DNA of 64,000 bases from Plicaturopsis crispa FD-325 SS-3 (taxonomy: Eukaryota; Basidiomycota; Agaricomycetes; Amylocorticiales; Amylocorticiaceae): the NCBI GenBank assembly GCA_000827205.1, contig KN832563.1:282268-346267 (forward strand), in the 5' to 3' direction. A program made the position numbers and the translations under genes. This document shows, piece by piece, positions 9,347 through 20,756 of the stretch. The number at the start of each line of letters is the position of its first letter. Within the stretch, counting starts at the first letter, position 1. Under the pieces are notes generated by a model. The model did no database searches. It had not been told where the DNA came from and saw nothing but the letters and a program-made list of their open reading frames with translations.

Positions 9347-12300
9347 ATGACGCCGGAGGACGAGGCGGAGAGCGTGCGCATCGCCGTCCGCGCACTCGAC
9401 CACATGCGCAACCACAACCCTGCAAACATCCCCACTTCCCTCGCTGACATCCCCCGCCCCCTTCCTCCCTCCTCCTCCCATGCCCCCTCCACCTCCCTTC
9501 CCCTTCCCCTTCCCACACCCACGGACCCACGCTTACCATCCCACACCTCTCCGCCTACCGATGTACAACGCACACCCACCGACCCCCCACGCGTCTCCAC
9601 CCTCCCCCTCCTCAACCACGCCCTCCGCGCCTACGAGTCCGGAAAAGCCTCCTCCCGCGTCATCAACTACGGCGCCCAGTTCATGGAGTCCGGCGTCCTC
9701 TCCCTCTCGCAAAGACTCCCGGACGGCGCGTGGCGCGCGATCGATGCGATTGATAGGAGGGCGGGGGCGGCTATTGATTCGAGGGGCGGCGCGGGGGTGG
9801 ATGGGAGGGTGGGGGAGAGTAGTAGGGTGAGTGGTTATTTTTTTGGCTTGAATTGGGTGTGAGTGGTACGCGCGTTCGGTTGGCGGTGGTAGGGGTTTGT
9901 CGCGATGGTGTCCTCGACCCACGCTCTCGCGCCTCCCGATTCGCACCACTTTGACACTCGACTCGCACAGCACAGCGCTCAATGCGAATGGCGGAGTTGT
10001 GCGATTTGTAGAGATCAGTGTGGTGCGATTTGTGGATGCTTGCGATGTGCGACTGGGACGCGATGTGCGACGTGCATGGCGCGATGCGTACGACGTGCAT
10101 TGCATTGCGCGACGCGTACGACGTGCATTGCGCGAGGCGTACGACGCACACCCGTTCAATCGAGACACTTACAGCTCGAGCAGCATGCTTGCACTGGGCG
10201 CTACATGCGTGCACTAGACGTCAAACCGCTCGTCTGATGCTTTCTTGGACTGAACGGTGTGCTTTCCGTTCGTGCGATACGTCTTCCGCTCGTGCGATAC
10301 ATTTTTCGTTCGTACGATGCGTCCTTCCGTTCGTGCTATGCGTTTCTCGCGCACGCGACTCGCTTTCCGATCCCCAGTACCTACACTCCTACCTGATGTG
10401 CGCTGCACTGCCTTGTATGGCCGGAGCCGCTCCGAGTACCCTGGCGCATCCATTTCTTGCCCTGTCTGTCCTGCATATGCCCCGTATATCGCACGTACTA
10501 ATCACCCACCCCCACACAGACCGACGAAGACATGCAGCTCGACGCGCCAGGCCCATCCACACGGCCACCTGGACCATCCACACGGCCTCCCGGACCATCC
10601 TCGCGGTCAGTCGAGCGGAGTACGCGGCCGCGCGGATACTCAATGGACGAAGACGCCCCTCAAGATCCCACGCGCGGGAGGGCAGCCTCTACCTCCAGTA
10701 CGCGCGCGTCGTCCTCACAATCACGTCAATCACGACAATCCCCCTCACGCTCGCGCCTCCCAGACCCCACAGACGACCGCCACCCCGACCCCGGCGGCCA
10801 GCTAACCCCTGCGTCGGGAGGCGGGCGGTGGGCGGCGGTGCTGAGCGAGGCGGGCGGGCTGGGCGCGGCGCTGAGCGAGGAGAGCATGCGGAGGTTGAAG
10901 TATTGTTTGGAGTGGCTGCAGGTGCGTTTTTGCGTCGCGTCTTGCCGTGTTTCGTCGCGTCTTGTCGTGTCTCCTCGTGAACATCTGTGCACCTTGCGTT
11001 CCCTCTGGCGTTCTCTCGGCATTTGACCCTCGCGCCTATCCGCGTGCACACTCGAATTTTTATTTCCTGTCCCCCCCCCGCATCTTCTCTCGCGTTCCGC
11101 CCTACCAGTAGCCCCGCATACTGACCTGCCCCTTCCCCTCCCTTCCTCACACAGTACGCAACAGCACACATCGACGCCCAAATAGTCGTCCTCCGCGATT
11201 TCATCGCCTCCCTCCAACCTCTCCCCCCTCCTTCCCCCAATTCTCCCCACCCCTCTTCCCCCTCTGTCTCTTCCCCCCACCCCAATTCCTCCTCCTCCCC
11301 CAATTCCCCTTACCCCTCTTCTTCCCCCCACAACCCCAATAATGCCTCTTCCTCCCATAGTACAAGACGAGCCGAAAACGCGCGTCTATCCCCAACCGCC
11401 CTACACACCCTGCGCACAGCCCACGCCGACGTAACACACACCGTGCGCTCCGTCGTCTCCGTCGTCTCGCGCTACGCCGGGAGCGCCCTCCCTGCGCCGG
11501 CGAGGGAGAGGGTGAGGGGGTTGGTGTTGGTGTTGCCGGGGAGGTGGAGGGAGGGTGTGAGTTCCGCGAGCCATGGGTTGGGTGGGGGTGGGGGGAATTT
11601 GGGGAACACGAGTAATTTGGGGAGCACGGGAGGGGGTGGAAGCACAGGGAAGGGAGGGAAGGGAGGGACACACGGGAAGGGGACAAATGGGGTGGCGGCG
11701 GCGGCGGGTACGGGCGGGGCGGGTGTAAGACGGAGGCATGCACGGGGGTCACGCGCGTCCTCGCCCCTTGCCTCCCATTCCCTTCCCCATTCCCGCGAAC
11801 ACTCCCACTCCCTTCCCCATTCCTCCTCCCCACACTCCGCCTCGCACGAACACGATGGCGAAGACGACGAGTATAGGGAAGCCCATGACGAAGAAGGCCC
11901 AACAATGACCGCACACGCCGCCGCCCTCGCCGCGCAGCGCGTGCTCGTGCTGGCGACGGAGAGCCTGGACATGATGCGCGGGGTGACGGGCGTGGTGGGG
12001 GATAGTCTTGATCGGGCTGATGCGTGCGTTGTCTTCCTCATCCCCCTTTCTTCACTCCCTACTCTGTTTTTCTTTATACGCTACTCTACTTTGGTCTTCT
12101 TCATGCACTCCGAATATTTTGGCAATGCTGACACACGCGTTTAACAGATGGGTCAGCCGCCTGCGCGTCGTCGGCGTGCAGCGCCAGCAGAGCGGCGACA
12201 TCCCGCCATCCGGCTACGACGGCCGTTCCCCATCCAGCTACGACGCGCGCTCGCAAGAATGGCGCGCGCAAGGAGAATGGCGCACACCCCCCGACGCGCC

Positions 12301-12748
12301 CTCCCCCGCGTCCTCTGCGTACGGGTACGGCTCTGTCCCCGGCTCCCCGCGCTTCTCCGTCCCCGGCTCTCCTCGGCTCTCGACGCCCGCGTACTCGAGC
12401 GCTGCTACGGCCTCGTCTAGTGTATACGACACAAGCTCCTCCAGTGTATACGACACCAGCTCGAGCGCATCGGCTACAGCGTACTCGAGCGCATACGGCA
12501 CGAGCTCCTCCAGCGCAACACCGGGGACCACATCCGTGCCCCAAACACCCGGACCCGCGCCAGGGTTCGATTTTGGGGAGGTGCCGCCGGTGGAGCGGTT
12601 GAGTTTGAAGGAGTCTGTGGGGTTGAGTTCCAAGGAGGTTGGGCTGGGTTTCAAGGAGGAGATTGGGGCGAAGGTGAAGGATGAGGTGAAGGACGTGAAG
12701 GAACGAAGGGAGGTGCGGGAGGCGATGGATGTGGAGATGGATGAATGA
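9347..12748 (+). CDS. OPI1: OPI1-like repressor of phospholipid biosynthesis
   Basis: Four exons: 9347-9826, 10520-10921, 11155-12023 and 12148-12748, giving 783 residues. The start is chosen because family members begin near the motif TPEDEAESVRIAVRALDHM. Further Opi1-family blocks follow: LPLLNHALRAYESGKASSR with YGAQFMES (about 85-115), RRLKYCLEWLQYATAHID (split by intron 2), a helix LATESLDMMRG and WVSRLRVVGVQ near exon 4. Between them are Ser/Pro-rich, probably disordered spacers. In yeast, Opi1 binds phosphatidic acid and Scs2 at the ER and represses INO1-type genes when released to the nucleus. The same role is inferred here. Intron 1 is 693 nt, very long for this window, and repeat-rich. 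The gene lies inside the SDR array without an obvious link. Confidence 0.85.
10058..10146. repeat. Tandem repeat A in OPI1 intron 1
   Basis: Three imperfect copies of a 25-30 nt unit with core GCGTACGACGTGCATTGCG. It falls in the long first intron, although both strands stay open, which produces misleading Arg/Ala-rich reading frames. Confidence 0.6.
10262..10345. repeat. Tandem repeat B in OPI1 intron 1
   Basis: Four imperfect copies of a unit of about 20 nt with core TTCCGTTCGTGCGATACG. It is distinct in sequence from repeat A but lies in the same intron. Confidence 0.65.
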
Positions 12749-13617
12749 GTTGCTTTGGACTGGTGCTCTTCGGTGCTATGTTTTGGTCTGGTTGCTTTCG
12801 TGTGGTTCTTGCATTGCGACTCTATTTGCATCGCGCCGACTCTATTTGCATTGCTTCGTGTCGACTACTGATATATATGCATTCGTTTCTTTCTTTCTTG
12901 TTACTGAACCGCGGATGTTTGTCACTATAATATCAACCCCCATTGCTCTTTGAACAATGCTGCCTGAAACTTGCAACTCGAATGCAGCTTGAAACCCGAC
13001 CCTCGAATACCACTTGAAACTATCTATTCCGGGAGCGATGCTCTGAAAAGTGCATATGCACACCAGGCGCAAGGTGTCTGACAGATATGAGGAGTAACAA
13101 AGAGGAACCACGGCAGTCAGAGCTTATTTGCGAACGCCGCAAAATGCAACTACAGTTTCGAATCTCGTAGACGTTGTTTGGCACGCCGGGGCTGTAGCCA
13201 AACATCCTAGCCACCGCCCACGTGGCTCGGCGAACCTCCTCCTCCTCAGCTTGCAATTGACCCCTGTACATGTTTAAGTTGTCGTCCCTAGTAGCTGCCC
13301 GACGAAACAGCGAATACACTGATGCTAAGGTGTTACTATGTATGTGTTACAGCGTGTGGACATGCTGAGTGCTCTCCGCTCTACGCTAAGCAGCGTTCAT
13401 TCCACGGATCACAGAAGCCCACCGCAATGCTTCATAAGCCTTCCGGCTGCAATGCCAAGGGAGAGCTTACAGAGGACCGAGAGATTATGTTACTGTACGA
13501 CTTGACTCTGCTCACCATGTTTAATGGTTTCTGGTATAAATATGGGACGCAGAGTCGTGTTGTCTGCACACACACAGAGTTTCACTTTCTCTAGCGATTT
13601 CGATTAAATAACCCACA
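12749..13617. other. Intergenic between OPI1 and SDR-6
   Basis: No gene is seen. A clear TATA box, TATAAAT, lies at 13535-13541, 83 nt before the SDR-6 start. Confidence 0.55.
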
Positions 13618-14570
13618 ATGTCCTCCGAGAACACAGACACAGTATACCTCATCTCCGGCGCCAACCGCGGCATCGGTACGTCCCCCTCCCCCTCCCCCCT
13701 TCCTCTCCCCCCTTCCCGCCCCCTCCCCATCCTTTCCCCATCCCCCCACTAACCCCTCCCCAGGCCTCGGCCTAGCCACCCACCTCGCCTCCCGCCCCTC
13801 CACCATCATCTTCGCCGGCGCGCGCACCCCCGCCTCCGCCTCCTCCCTCCACGCCCTCTCCGCCGCGCACCCGGGTAAAGTGCACATCGTGAAGCTGGTG
13901 AGCGGGGACGAGGCGGGGAATAAGGCGGTGGCGGAGGAGATTGCGGGGAGGGTGGGGAGGGTGGATGTGGTGATCGCTAACGCTGGTCTTGGGAGGCATT
14001 ACGGGCGCGTGCACGAGACGCCTGTGCAGGAGATCCGCGAGCACCACGAGGTGAACGTCATCGGCACGGTGGTCCTGTTCACGGCGATGCATGCGCTGCT
14101 GGAGGCGAGTAAGGCGCCGAAGTTCGTCGCGATCACGACGATCAGCGGGAGCGTCGAGAGCGGGACGGCGTTGCCCATCGGCCTCACCGCGTACGGCGCA
14201 AGCAAGGCTGCGGAGAACTGGATTGCGCGGAAGATTCATTTCGAGAACGAGCGATTTGGTGAGTGCAGGCCCCAGATGTTGACAACGTGCATTACTGAAG
14301 CTGTTCGCTGCCGCTAGTCTCGTTCGCGGTACACCCAGGCTCGGTTGGGACCGATATGCGTGAGTCTCCTCCAGCCGCTAGCAGACTGCGTATCGGCTGA
14401 CCATGGGTGTTTGGATAGTGCACGGCGCGTTCGAGGCGGTGGGCTTCGACTGGCCGGCGCTGACCGTCGAGGAGAGCGTCGCGGGTATTGTGAAGCTGAT
14501 CGACAGCGCGACGCGGGAGGAGACGGGCGGGACGTTCTTGGCGCACGATGGCGAGAAGATAGCCTGGTGA
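13618..14570 (+). CDS. SDR-6: norsolorinic-acid-reductase-like SDR
   Basis: Four exons: 13618-13675, 13764-14258, 14318-14359 and 14419-14570, giving 248 residues. It has SGANRGIG, NAG, the catalytic Ser in SGSV and Tyr/Lys in TAYGASK, then AVHPGSVGTDM and a final AW. Family introns 2 and 3 are gone with exact frame joins. Introns 1, 4 and 5 remain. The copy is separated from the rest of the array by OPI1 and has the best TATA box. Its end lies 90 nt from the end of the convergent F-box gene. The substrate is unknown. Confidence 0.9.
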
Positions 14571-14660
14571 GGGGGAGGGCCCGGATTCGTCCCATAATGA
14601 GTTGTGATGTAGCCTCAATCCCGCTCATACCAATACTAGCTGCACAGACACAATAAAACA

Positions 14661-15977
14661 TCATGTAACCACCACTCTCACATCGCAGTGGAACACGAGG
14701 ACACCGCGCGCAGTGGCAAGCGGCATCCTCTGGCGTATAGCCGCTTCGACGCGTTCCACCGATTCGCCCCGCTGATTATAACTGATTACCACCTCGCGAA
14801 GCGTGTCGAAACAGCGATCCGCCAGGACGTTGTCGAGCGCGGCCCAGTCGACGCCATTCGTAACGAGCAAGTCGTACACACAGGTGTGGCACAGCGGCTC
14901 TTCATCGTCCTCATCTCGGGTTGCATCGTCGATCTCGATCGCAATCTTTGCCAGACCGGGGGCGGACAGCATGGAGACCACCCGCGGCAGACAGATGCGG
15001 CGCAGCTTCCCCGCCGGGTCGCCGTAATATATGTCTCTGCATTTCGTGGACACGTCCAGGCGCAGGACGACGGACTCGAGTGCGGGATTGTGCGATAGGT
15101 CGAGGGTGCCCGGGGAGAAATCTAAAATGCGTTGTGGTTGGGGGTTGTACATCGTCCCGTTAGCAGTGGCGCAAGGCTGATCCGAATCGCACGACGCACC
15201 ATCATGCTCGGGCCAATCAGAGTCATGCGCACACACAGTCACCTCCAGTAGCGACTTCCCTAAGCGCTTGAAAAATTGATTGGGGACATCCCAGCTCTCC
15301 AGCCTCGTGCGGCCCAGAGTCACGCTGCGCAGCCGGGAGAGATCAGCAGCCTGCTCGAGCCATGGCAGGAGGAATTCCACAACGCCGGGGCCGGGCTGGT
15401 AGATCCACAGGGACGTCAGCTCGCTCAGCCGGCATGGAGGGTATGGCTTTTGAGGCGGTTGGATGCAGATCACATAGTCGATACACATCTCTCGCTGTGA
15501 CGGGAAGGCGTTCAGAAGGTTGAGCAAATCCGTCCCCGACTCCAAGTTCTCTGTCCCGCGCACAGCCAGGTGTTTGGGCCCAAATGCGACAGGACTGTCC
15601 GCGAGCCTCTGCGTCGCAGCTGTGCCCCACTCGCCGCGGACCTCTACAACGCATGATTCGCGGAGGCGGGATAGGGTGCGTATCGCCAGCGCAGCGTCCG
15701 AGTCAGAGACATCGCCGAGTCCACATGTATCGCAGTTGGCCAAGGTGGAGTGTGGCGACTCGAGCAGGCTGCACAGCTGTTCAGTTCTCTCTCGGGTCTT
15801 CGGCGTCCTGAAATCAATACCGCAGCCAATGTGCAGGCGACTAGCTGGGGTCCATGATCTGCATACCAAAGCGCATGCGATGGATGTGGCAAAGTCTGTG
15901 TATGCTATGATCATGTCTGTGAGCTCTGGGGGGAGACGGTTTGCCCTAGCATACGGGGAAGCTCCGATCAAGTCCAT
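14661..15977 (-). CDS. F-box-like protein
   Basis: One exon, 438 residues from the Met at 15977. An in-frame Met 24 codons upstream (16049) is possible. An F-box-like segment reads LPPELTDMIIAYTD followed by CALVCRSWTPASR at about residues 14-45. The rest is a leucine-rich, loosely repetitive region, common in basidiomycete F-box proteins. The family links substrates to SCF ubiquitin ligases through Skp1. The target is unknown. The gene converges on SDR-6. Confidence 0.75.
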   Translation of the reverse strand: MDLIGASPYARANRLPPELTDMIIAYTDFATSIACALVCRSWTPASRLHIGCGIDFRTPKTRERTEQLCSLLESPHSTLANCDTCGLGDVSDSDAALAIRTLSRLRESCVVEVRGEWGTAATQRLADSPVAFGPKHLAVRGTENLESGTDLLNLLNAFPSQREMCIDYVICIQPPQKPYPPCRLSELTSLWIYQPGPGVVEFLLPWLEQAADLSRLRSVTLGRTRLESWDVPNQFFKRLGKSLLEVTVCAHDSDWPEHDGASCDSDQPCATANGTMYNPQPQRILDFSPGTLDLSHNPALESVVLRLDVSTKCRDIYYGDPAGKLRRICLPRVVSMLSAPGLAKIAIEIDDATRDEDDEEPLCHTCVYDLLVTNGVDWAALDNVLADRCFDTLREVVISYNQRGESVERVEAAIRQRMPLATARGVLVFHCDVRVVVT

Positions 15978-16757
15978 GTCGGAGTTCTGCACTGGGTGAG
16001 ATTCAGTCGTAGTGCAACAAAACGCCACAATGCAAGCTGGAGGACGCACCGGTGGTCACGGGGCGCCCACTCGCGACGAAGACGAAACAGACGGGTACTG
16101 TGATGCCCGTGTTTAGACAAGTAGTCTGCGATAGACCAAATGTAGAAAGGCGTTTAAGATTGCCAGGTGGACAGTAACATCGAGCGGCTCATATACCATT
16201 GCACGCGCCTTTGTGGTCAAAATGATGCCGATTATGCCGATTATCCTTTGTGCACAGCTCTGTCATGCTATGAGCCCTGCAGCTTTGTAGGCCCTTACTC
16301 GTGAGCTGCTTTGAGGAGGGAGCGAAAGGGACACATACCTATTTTGAGCACAAGTATACATTCGCGCTGATAACGCAACCTCCATCAACACTTCGTGCAA
16401 GAACGCGACGATGCATGATATCCTGTGCGCCTAGGTCTAGTAAATATGCTGGGATATGCACTATATAACAATCTCCAGGGAAATGTGAAGCTCTGCGAAC
16501 GCGCTGGTTAGAACTCGCCTTCACAGACAAAGCATGTGATACTCACCTATAGGGAAGAAAGGATGGCGTCTACACCTATATAACCAATAGAAAGAGCAAG
16601 AGAAAGGTATCGATGAAAGCACGGTGCGCCGCAAACGATCGTGTCAAAACTACAGGTTTGATTTGTTTGCAATGCTAGGAACACAATTGTAGAGAGAAAT
16701 AGAAAGAGACAAAGAGACCGTAAGCGAGCAGATCATACCCAAACGCCTTCCGCCACC
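15978..16757. other. Intergenic, promoter side of the F-box gene and 3' side of MMS2
   Basis: No coding signal is seen. Several A-rich TATA-like stretches are present but none can be assigned. Confidence 0.4.
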
Positions 16758-17338
16758 TCAGAAAGTCGTGCCCTCAGGCGGCTGGGGCAGCTTCCGATTG
16801 TTCGCCGATGCCATCTCCCTGAAGTGCATAAGTTAGAGAAAGTGCATCCAAGAAGATGGATGCGACGCACCGTCTAATCTCCACCAGCACGGTCTCGATG
16901 CTGCTTGCCCTGCTCCAATGCGCCAGCACGGCGAGCTTCGTCCGGTCTACCTTCCCATCTACCTGATTGACAAACGGGAGATTGACGCGCGACACGAACT
17001 GCACAGTCGGTGGCTGGTCCGGGTACGACTCGCCACACACGATCTTGAGACTGTATATGCGGTTCTCGTGCACGGTCTGGACAAAGAACGTCAGCCCGAT
17101 CGCGATAGATGTGCGATAGGAGGATGCGTACGTGTCCTGGACCGATGATGGTGCCGTTCCACTGGCTCATGAGCATATCGTCGCCATCCTCGAGGCCGTA
17201 CGAGCACGAGCCGTCGCCGATGCCTTTCTCGCCCTTCTCAAGCTCCTCGAGCAGACGGAAATTACGGGGAACTATAACGGATTTCGAGTCAGGTCTGGGG
17301 TAGCCTCTCGAGGAATTCCTGCACGTACCCCTTGCCAT
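16758..17338 (-). CDS. MMS2: Mms2-type ubiquitin E2 variant (UEV)
   Basis: Four exons on the minus strand: 17329-17338, 17132-17271, 16871-17076 and 16758-16818, giving 138 residues, the usual length. Exon 1 is only 10 nt and gives MAR before [17 protein letters not shown], the family start. FVSRVNLP and the final [11 protein letters not shown] also match. There is no catalytic Cys in the expected place, as in all UEVs. Mms2 pairs with Ubc13 to build Lys63-linked ubiquitin chains, for example on PCNA in post-replication repair. Ubc13 is not in the window. The gene is back-to-back with HSE1 over 212 nt. Confidence 0.95.
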
Positions 17339-17550
17339 CGCAAGTCAGAGATGCGATATATTGGATACTTAGGGAGAACAAGACCGATGTGGTACAGAAA
17401 GTCTGTGGCGGAGTTCTAGGAAGTCACAGCCACTTGCGATCTGCTGTGACCCGCTCAACGCCCGCAGCAATATTTCTGTTACTTGACCGCATGCCCCGGC
17501 TTTAAGGCGATTCCAACCTACTTTCACGACACTCGCACGACAGAAATACG
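17339..17550. promoter_or_regulatory. Shared promoter of MMS2 and HSE1
   Basis: Only 212 nt separate the two divergent start codons, so both promoters must lie here. No clear TATA box is visible. Confidence 0.6.
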
Positions 17551-20500
17551 ATGTTTAGGAGTGGCCAAGCTAACCCGTACGACGATATCGTCAGTGAGTA
17601 CTACTGATCTTTTGACCGGTAGACCTGCAAGTTCATTAGATTGCATTCCACCCATTAGACAAGACTACCGATGAGAACTTGACCGGAGAGAATTGGGAGC
17701 TTATTCTAAACTTGTGTGACAAGGTCCAGGATGAGGGCGAACAAGGGTGAGTCGTTTGAGACGTCTTGCACTGTTTCCCCGACTCACGGCATATCCAATA
17801 TAGTGCTCGAAATGTAATCGCTGCTGTGCTGAAGCGTTTGGCCCACCGGAACCCGAATGTTCAGCTGTACGCACTGTCGCTTGCGGAGTCGCTGTCGAAG
17901 AACTGCACCATCGTACTGCATCGAGAAATCGCTTCTCGGGCCTTTACCCAGGGTCTAGAGAAAATTATCACAGACCGAGTGCGTACAGCGATCATGCCGT
18001 ACGGGCATTGACTAACTCTTGTGAGTAGACTACGCATGAGAAGGTCAAGCGGAGAGCTTTGGGCCTGGTGGCAATGTGGACAGCCGAATTTGAGAAAGAT
18101 CCGACTCTGGGGATCATGGAGGAGTGCTACAATAGTCTGAAGGCGAAAAGTGAGTAGCTGACCGATCATTGGCATCGGTCTGTTCCTAATCCCTGCTCCC
18201 AGACTACAAGTTTGAGGCTCCCCAGGAGCCTCCTCCCCCAACCGTGGATGACGAAGTGCGGCGGCGAGAGGAGGAAGAGCTGCAGCGTGTCCTTGAGATG
18301 TCAGTACAAGATAAGGGTGGGAGGCAATGGAACGCCTACTCCGCAGCATCCACGAGCGGCGCGGGAGGCTCGGGGTCGTCCAGCTCTGGGCGCAACGCGG
18401 CGTCTGGCTCCTCGTCTTCGGGTGCTGGTTTGACGCGCGTACAGACGAACACTGCGCCGCCTACATATCAAGCGGGATACGTTGCTGCGCGAACACCGTC
18501 TCCCCAAGTGCAACCTGCAGTTGCGGCTCCGGTAGTCGCTGCTACACCAGCCTACCAAGCGGAACCTTTCACACCTTCGCCCTCCAGTCAAGGCAGCGTA
18601 GTGACCCGTGTACGCGCACTACACACGTTCGAGCCCACTGAGCCTGGAGAGTTAGCATTCGAAAAGGGTGATGTCATCAAGGTGGTTGACCGGGGTTACA
18701 AAGATTGGTGGCGGGGACAACTGAAGGGGCGTACAGGCATATTCCCTGTGAACTATGTGGTATGTGTCAAACTTCTTTCCGACGCAGGAGGGAGCAGCAG
18801 ATTGAAGGCTATCCAGGAACCCATGCCCGAGCCCACTGCCGCGGAACTGGCTAGGGAGGCAGAGCAAGAACATGCGGTCTTTGCTCAAGCCGCAAATGTC
18901 GACAAACTGCTCACAATGCTTCGGTCTCTCGATCCGACCAAGGATAATCTAGCGGACAACGAGGAAATACAGGTTCGTACTACGTGACGGAGTACTATAG
19001 GCGTAACGCGTTAATGCAACCCACAGGAACTGTACCGGTCGAGCATGGCCCTACGGCCTAAGATTGTCAAGCTTATTGACAAGTATAACCAAAAACGAGG
19101 TGAGGAGCGCCTAACACCCACCCTTGTGACCGACACTGATACTGCTGCGTAGCCGACCTGGTGTCCATGAATGATAGCTTCATGCGGGCGCGGACGATCT
19201 TTGACCAGATGATGGAGGAGAGCTTAGCGAGGCATACTGGAGGTCAGCAAACAAAATCGCCGGTTTGTTACAGCCGAGACTAAATGTGTTATATGGCAGT
19301 CTATGAGACCCGTCCCACCTACCGTCCACCCCCAGGCCCTCAATACCCTGGGCGCGCAGAGTCGCGCGCGCGACAGGACTATGGGCCGCCCCCTGGCCCA
19401 CAGGCGTACGGGTGGAACCCTGCAGTTTACGATCAGCCTGGATACAACGCGTATCCCGCTGCGCCGTCTGCATACACCCCAGGTCCGGACGCTGGGTACC
19501 AGGGCCCATCGCAGCCACCGTACATTGATCCTCAAGCGTACGCGCAGCAACAGCTTCCTCAGCAGCCAGGTGCATATCCTCCACAACCATACGGTGCTCT
19601 GCCGCCTGGACCCTATGGGCCCCAGGTTGGCGGGCCTAGTCCTTATGGACAGCCGCCTCAGCATGCTACTCCGCAGCAGGACGGCCCCGTCCCTGCTCAT
19701 TTGCAGCAGCAGCAGTATGCTCAACCTCCGGTACAGCAGCAGCAGCCTCAGCCAGTACAGGTCCAGCAGCAGCAGCAGCAGCCGGCGGTAGAGCGGCAGC
19801 AATCAGCCCAGACTCAAGTCCAGCCACAAGCGCAGCAGGTAGCTCCCCAGCCCTCAGCTGGCCCGCCCTATGCGTATGATCCTCACGGCACCTACGCCGA
19901 CCCAAACGTACAGGCCTGGGCAACGTACTATGCTCAAGGCGGAAAAGATCTGACGGGTGCTGTTTACTTTATCTCTGTTCCTGGCGTGACGGATGGTGCA
20001 TCACAACCACCAGTCAATGGATCTCAAGAAGCGCTACAGCCAAGTGTGCAGCAACAACCTCAGTCCCAGCCTCAAGCTCAGCCCCAGCATCTTGGACCTG
20101 CCGCCTCGACCTCTCCTGCACCAACCGCCCATGACCCATATCAACCTTATCGCCAGCACTCAGCCACTCAGCCCCAGCCCCAGCCAGAGCACTTTGCATC
20201 CACTTCTCCAGCACCAACGACCAACGCACCGTACCAGCCGTACCGTCAACAGTCGGCCACGAGTGAACATGCAGGATACAATGGCCAGACGTCGCAGCAG
20301 TCTTTGCCAGAGACAGCGACTGACCAGTCAGTGCCATTGTCCAACCCGTACCCCGCTACGCCGTCGTCACCCGTTGGAGCCCAGGCCCCTGCACAATGGT
20401 CTCAAGCGCCGCAAGCTGGCCCGGTCAATACTAGTCCAACATCGCCCCACGCTCAGCCACGTCAGCCGGCTTACCAGCCTCCAGCAAACGGTCCGCCCGC

Positions 20501-20756
20501 ATCTGCGTATCCGGGCCAGGCGCCCGTTCACCAGTCGCTCCCTGATCCCTCGGCATCACAGCCGCCCTATTCGCCCACCTCTGCGCAGTTTAGCCACGGC
20601 GCGGGGGCTCCGAGCTATGCACCGCAGATCCAGGGCGATCCCAATACGCAGTGGCACTCGCAATACGCCGCAGTGCGCAACCAGTTCGCCGGACTGTCTG
20701 TGAACCCTGGCCAGCATCCACAGGAGGGACAGCCTGGCGTTGGTGCGGAGGCGTAA
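17551..20756 (+). CDS. HSE1: Hse1/STAM-type ESCRT-0 subunit
   Basis: Nine exons: 17551-17593, 17659-17746, 17804-17978, 18029-18149, 18203-18759, 18817-18972, 19027-19099, 19153-19242 and 19300-20756, giving 919 residues. A VHS domain (about 1-140) starts with ATDENLT-like [13 protein letters not shown] ubiquitin-interacting motif lies at about 157-178 ([12 protein letters not shown]). An SH3 domain follows at about 277-330 ([32 protein letters not shown]), then a helical GAT-like region (about 345-430). Intron 18760-18816 is 57 nt without a stop. It is removed because the family reads NYVEPMPEP across it. The last 485 residues are rich in Pro, Gln and Tyr with short poly-Gln runs. Hse1 with Vps27 sorts ubiquitinated cargo at endosomes. 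Confidence 0.95.

Noticed and set aside
10018-10980. A 320-codon plus-strand frame and several Arg/Ala-rich frames
   Set aside because: They cross the repeat-filled first intron of OPI1 and run out of frame with the OPI1 exon 2 motifs.
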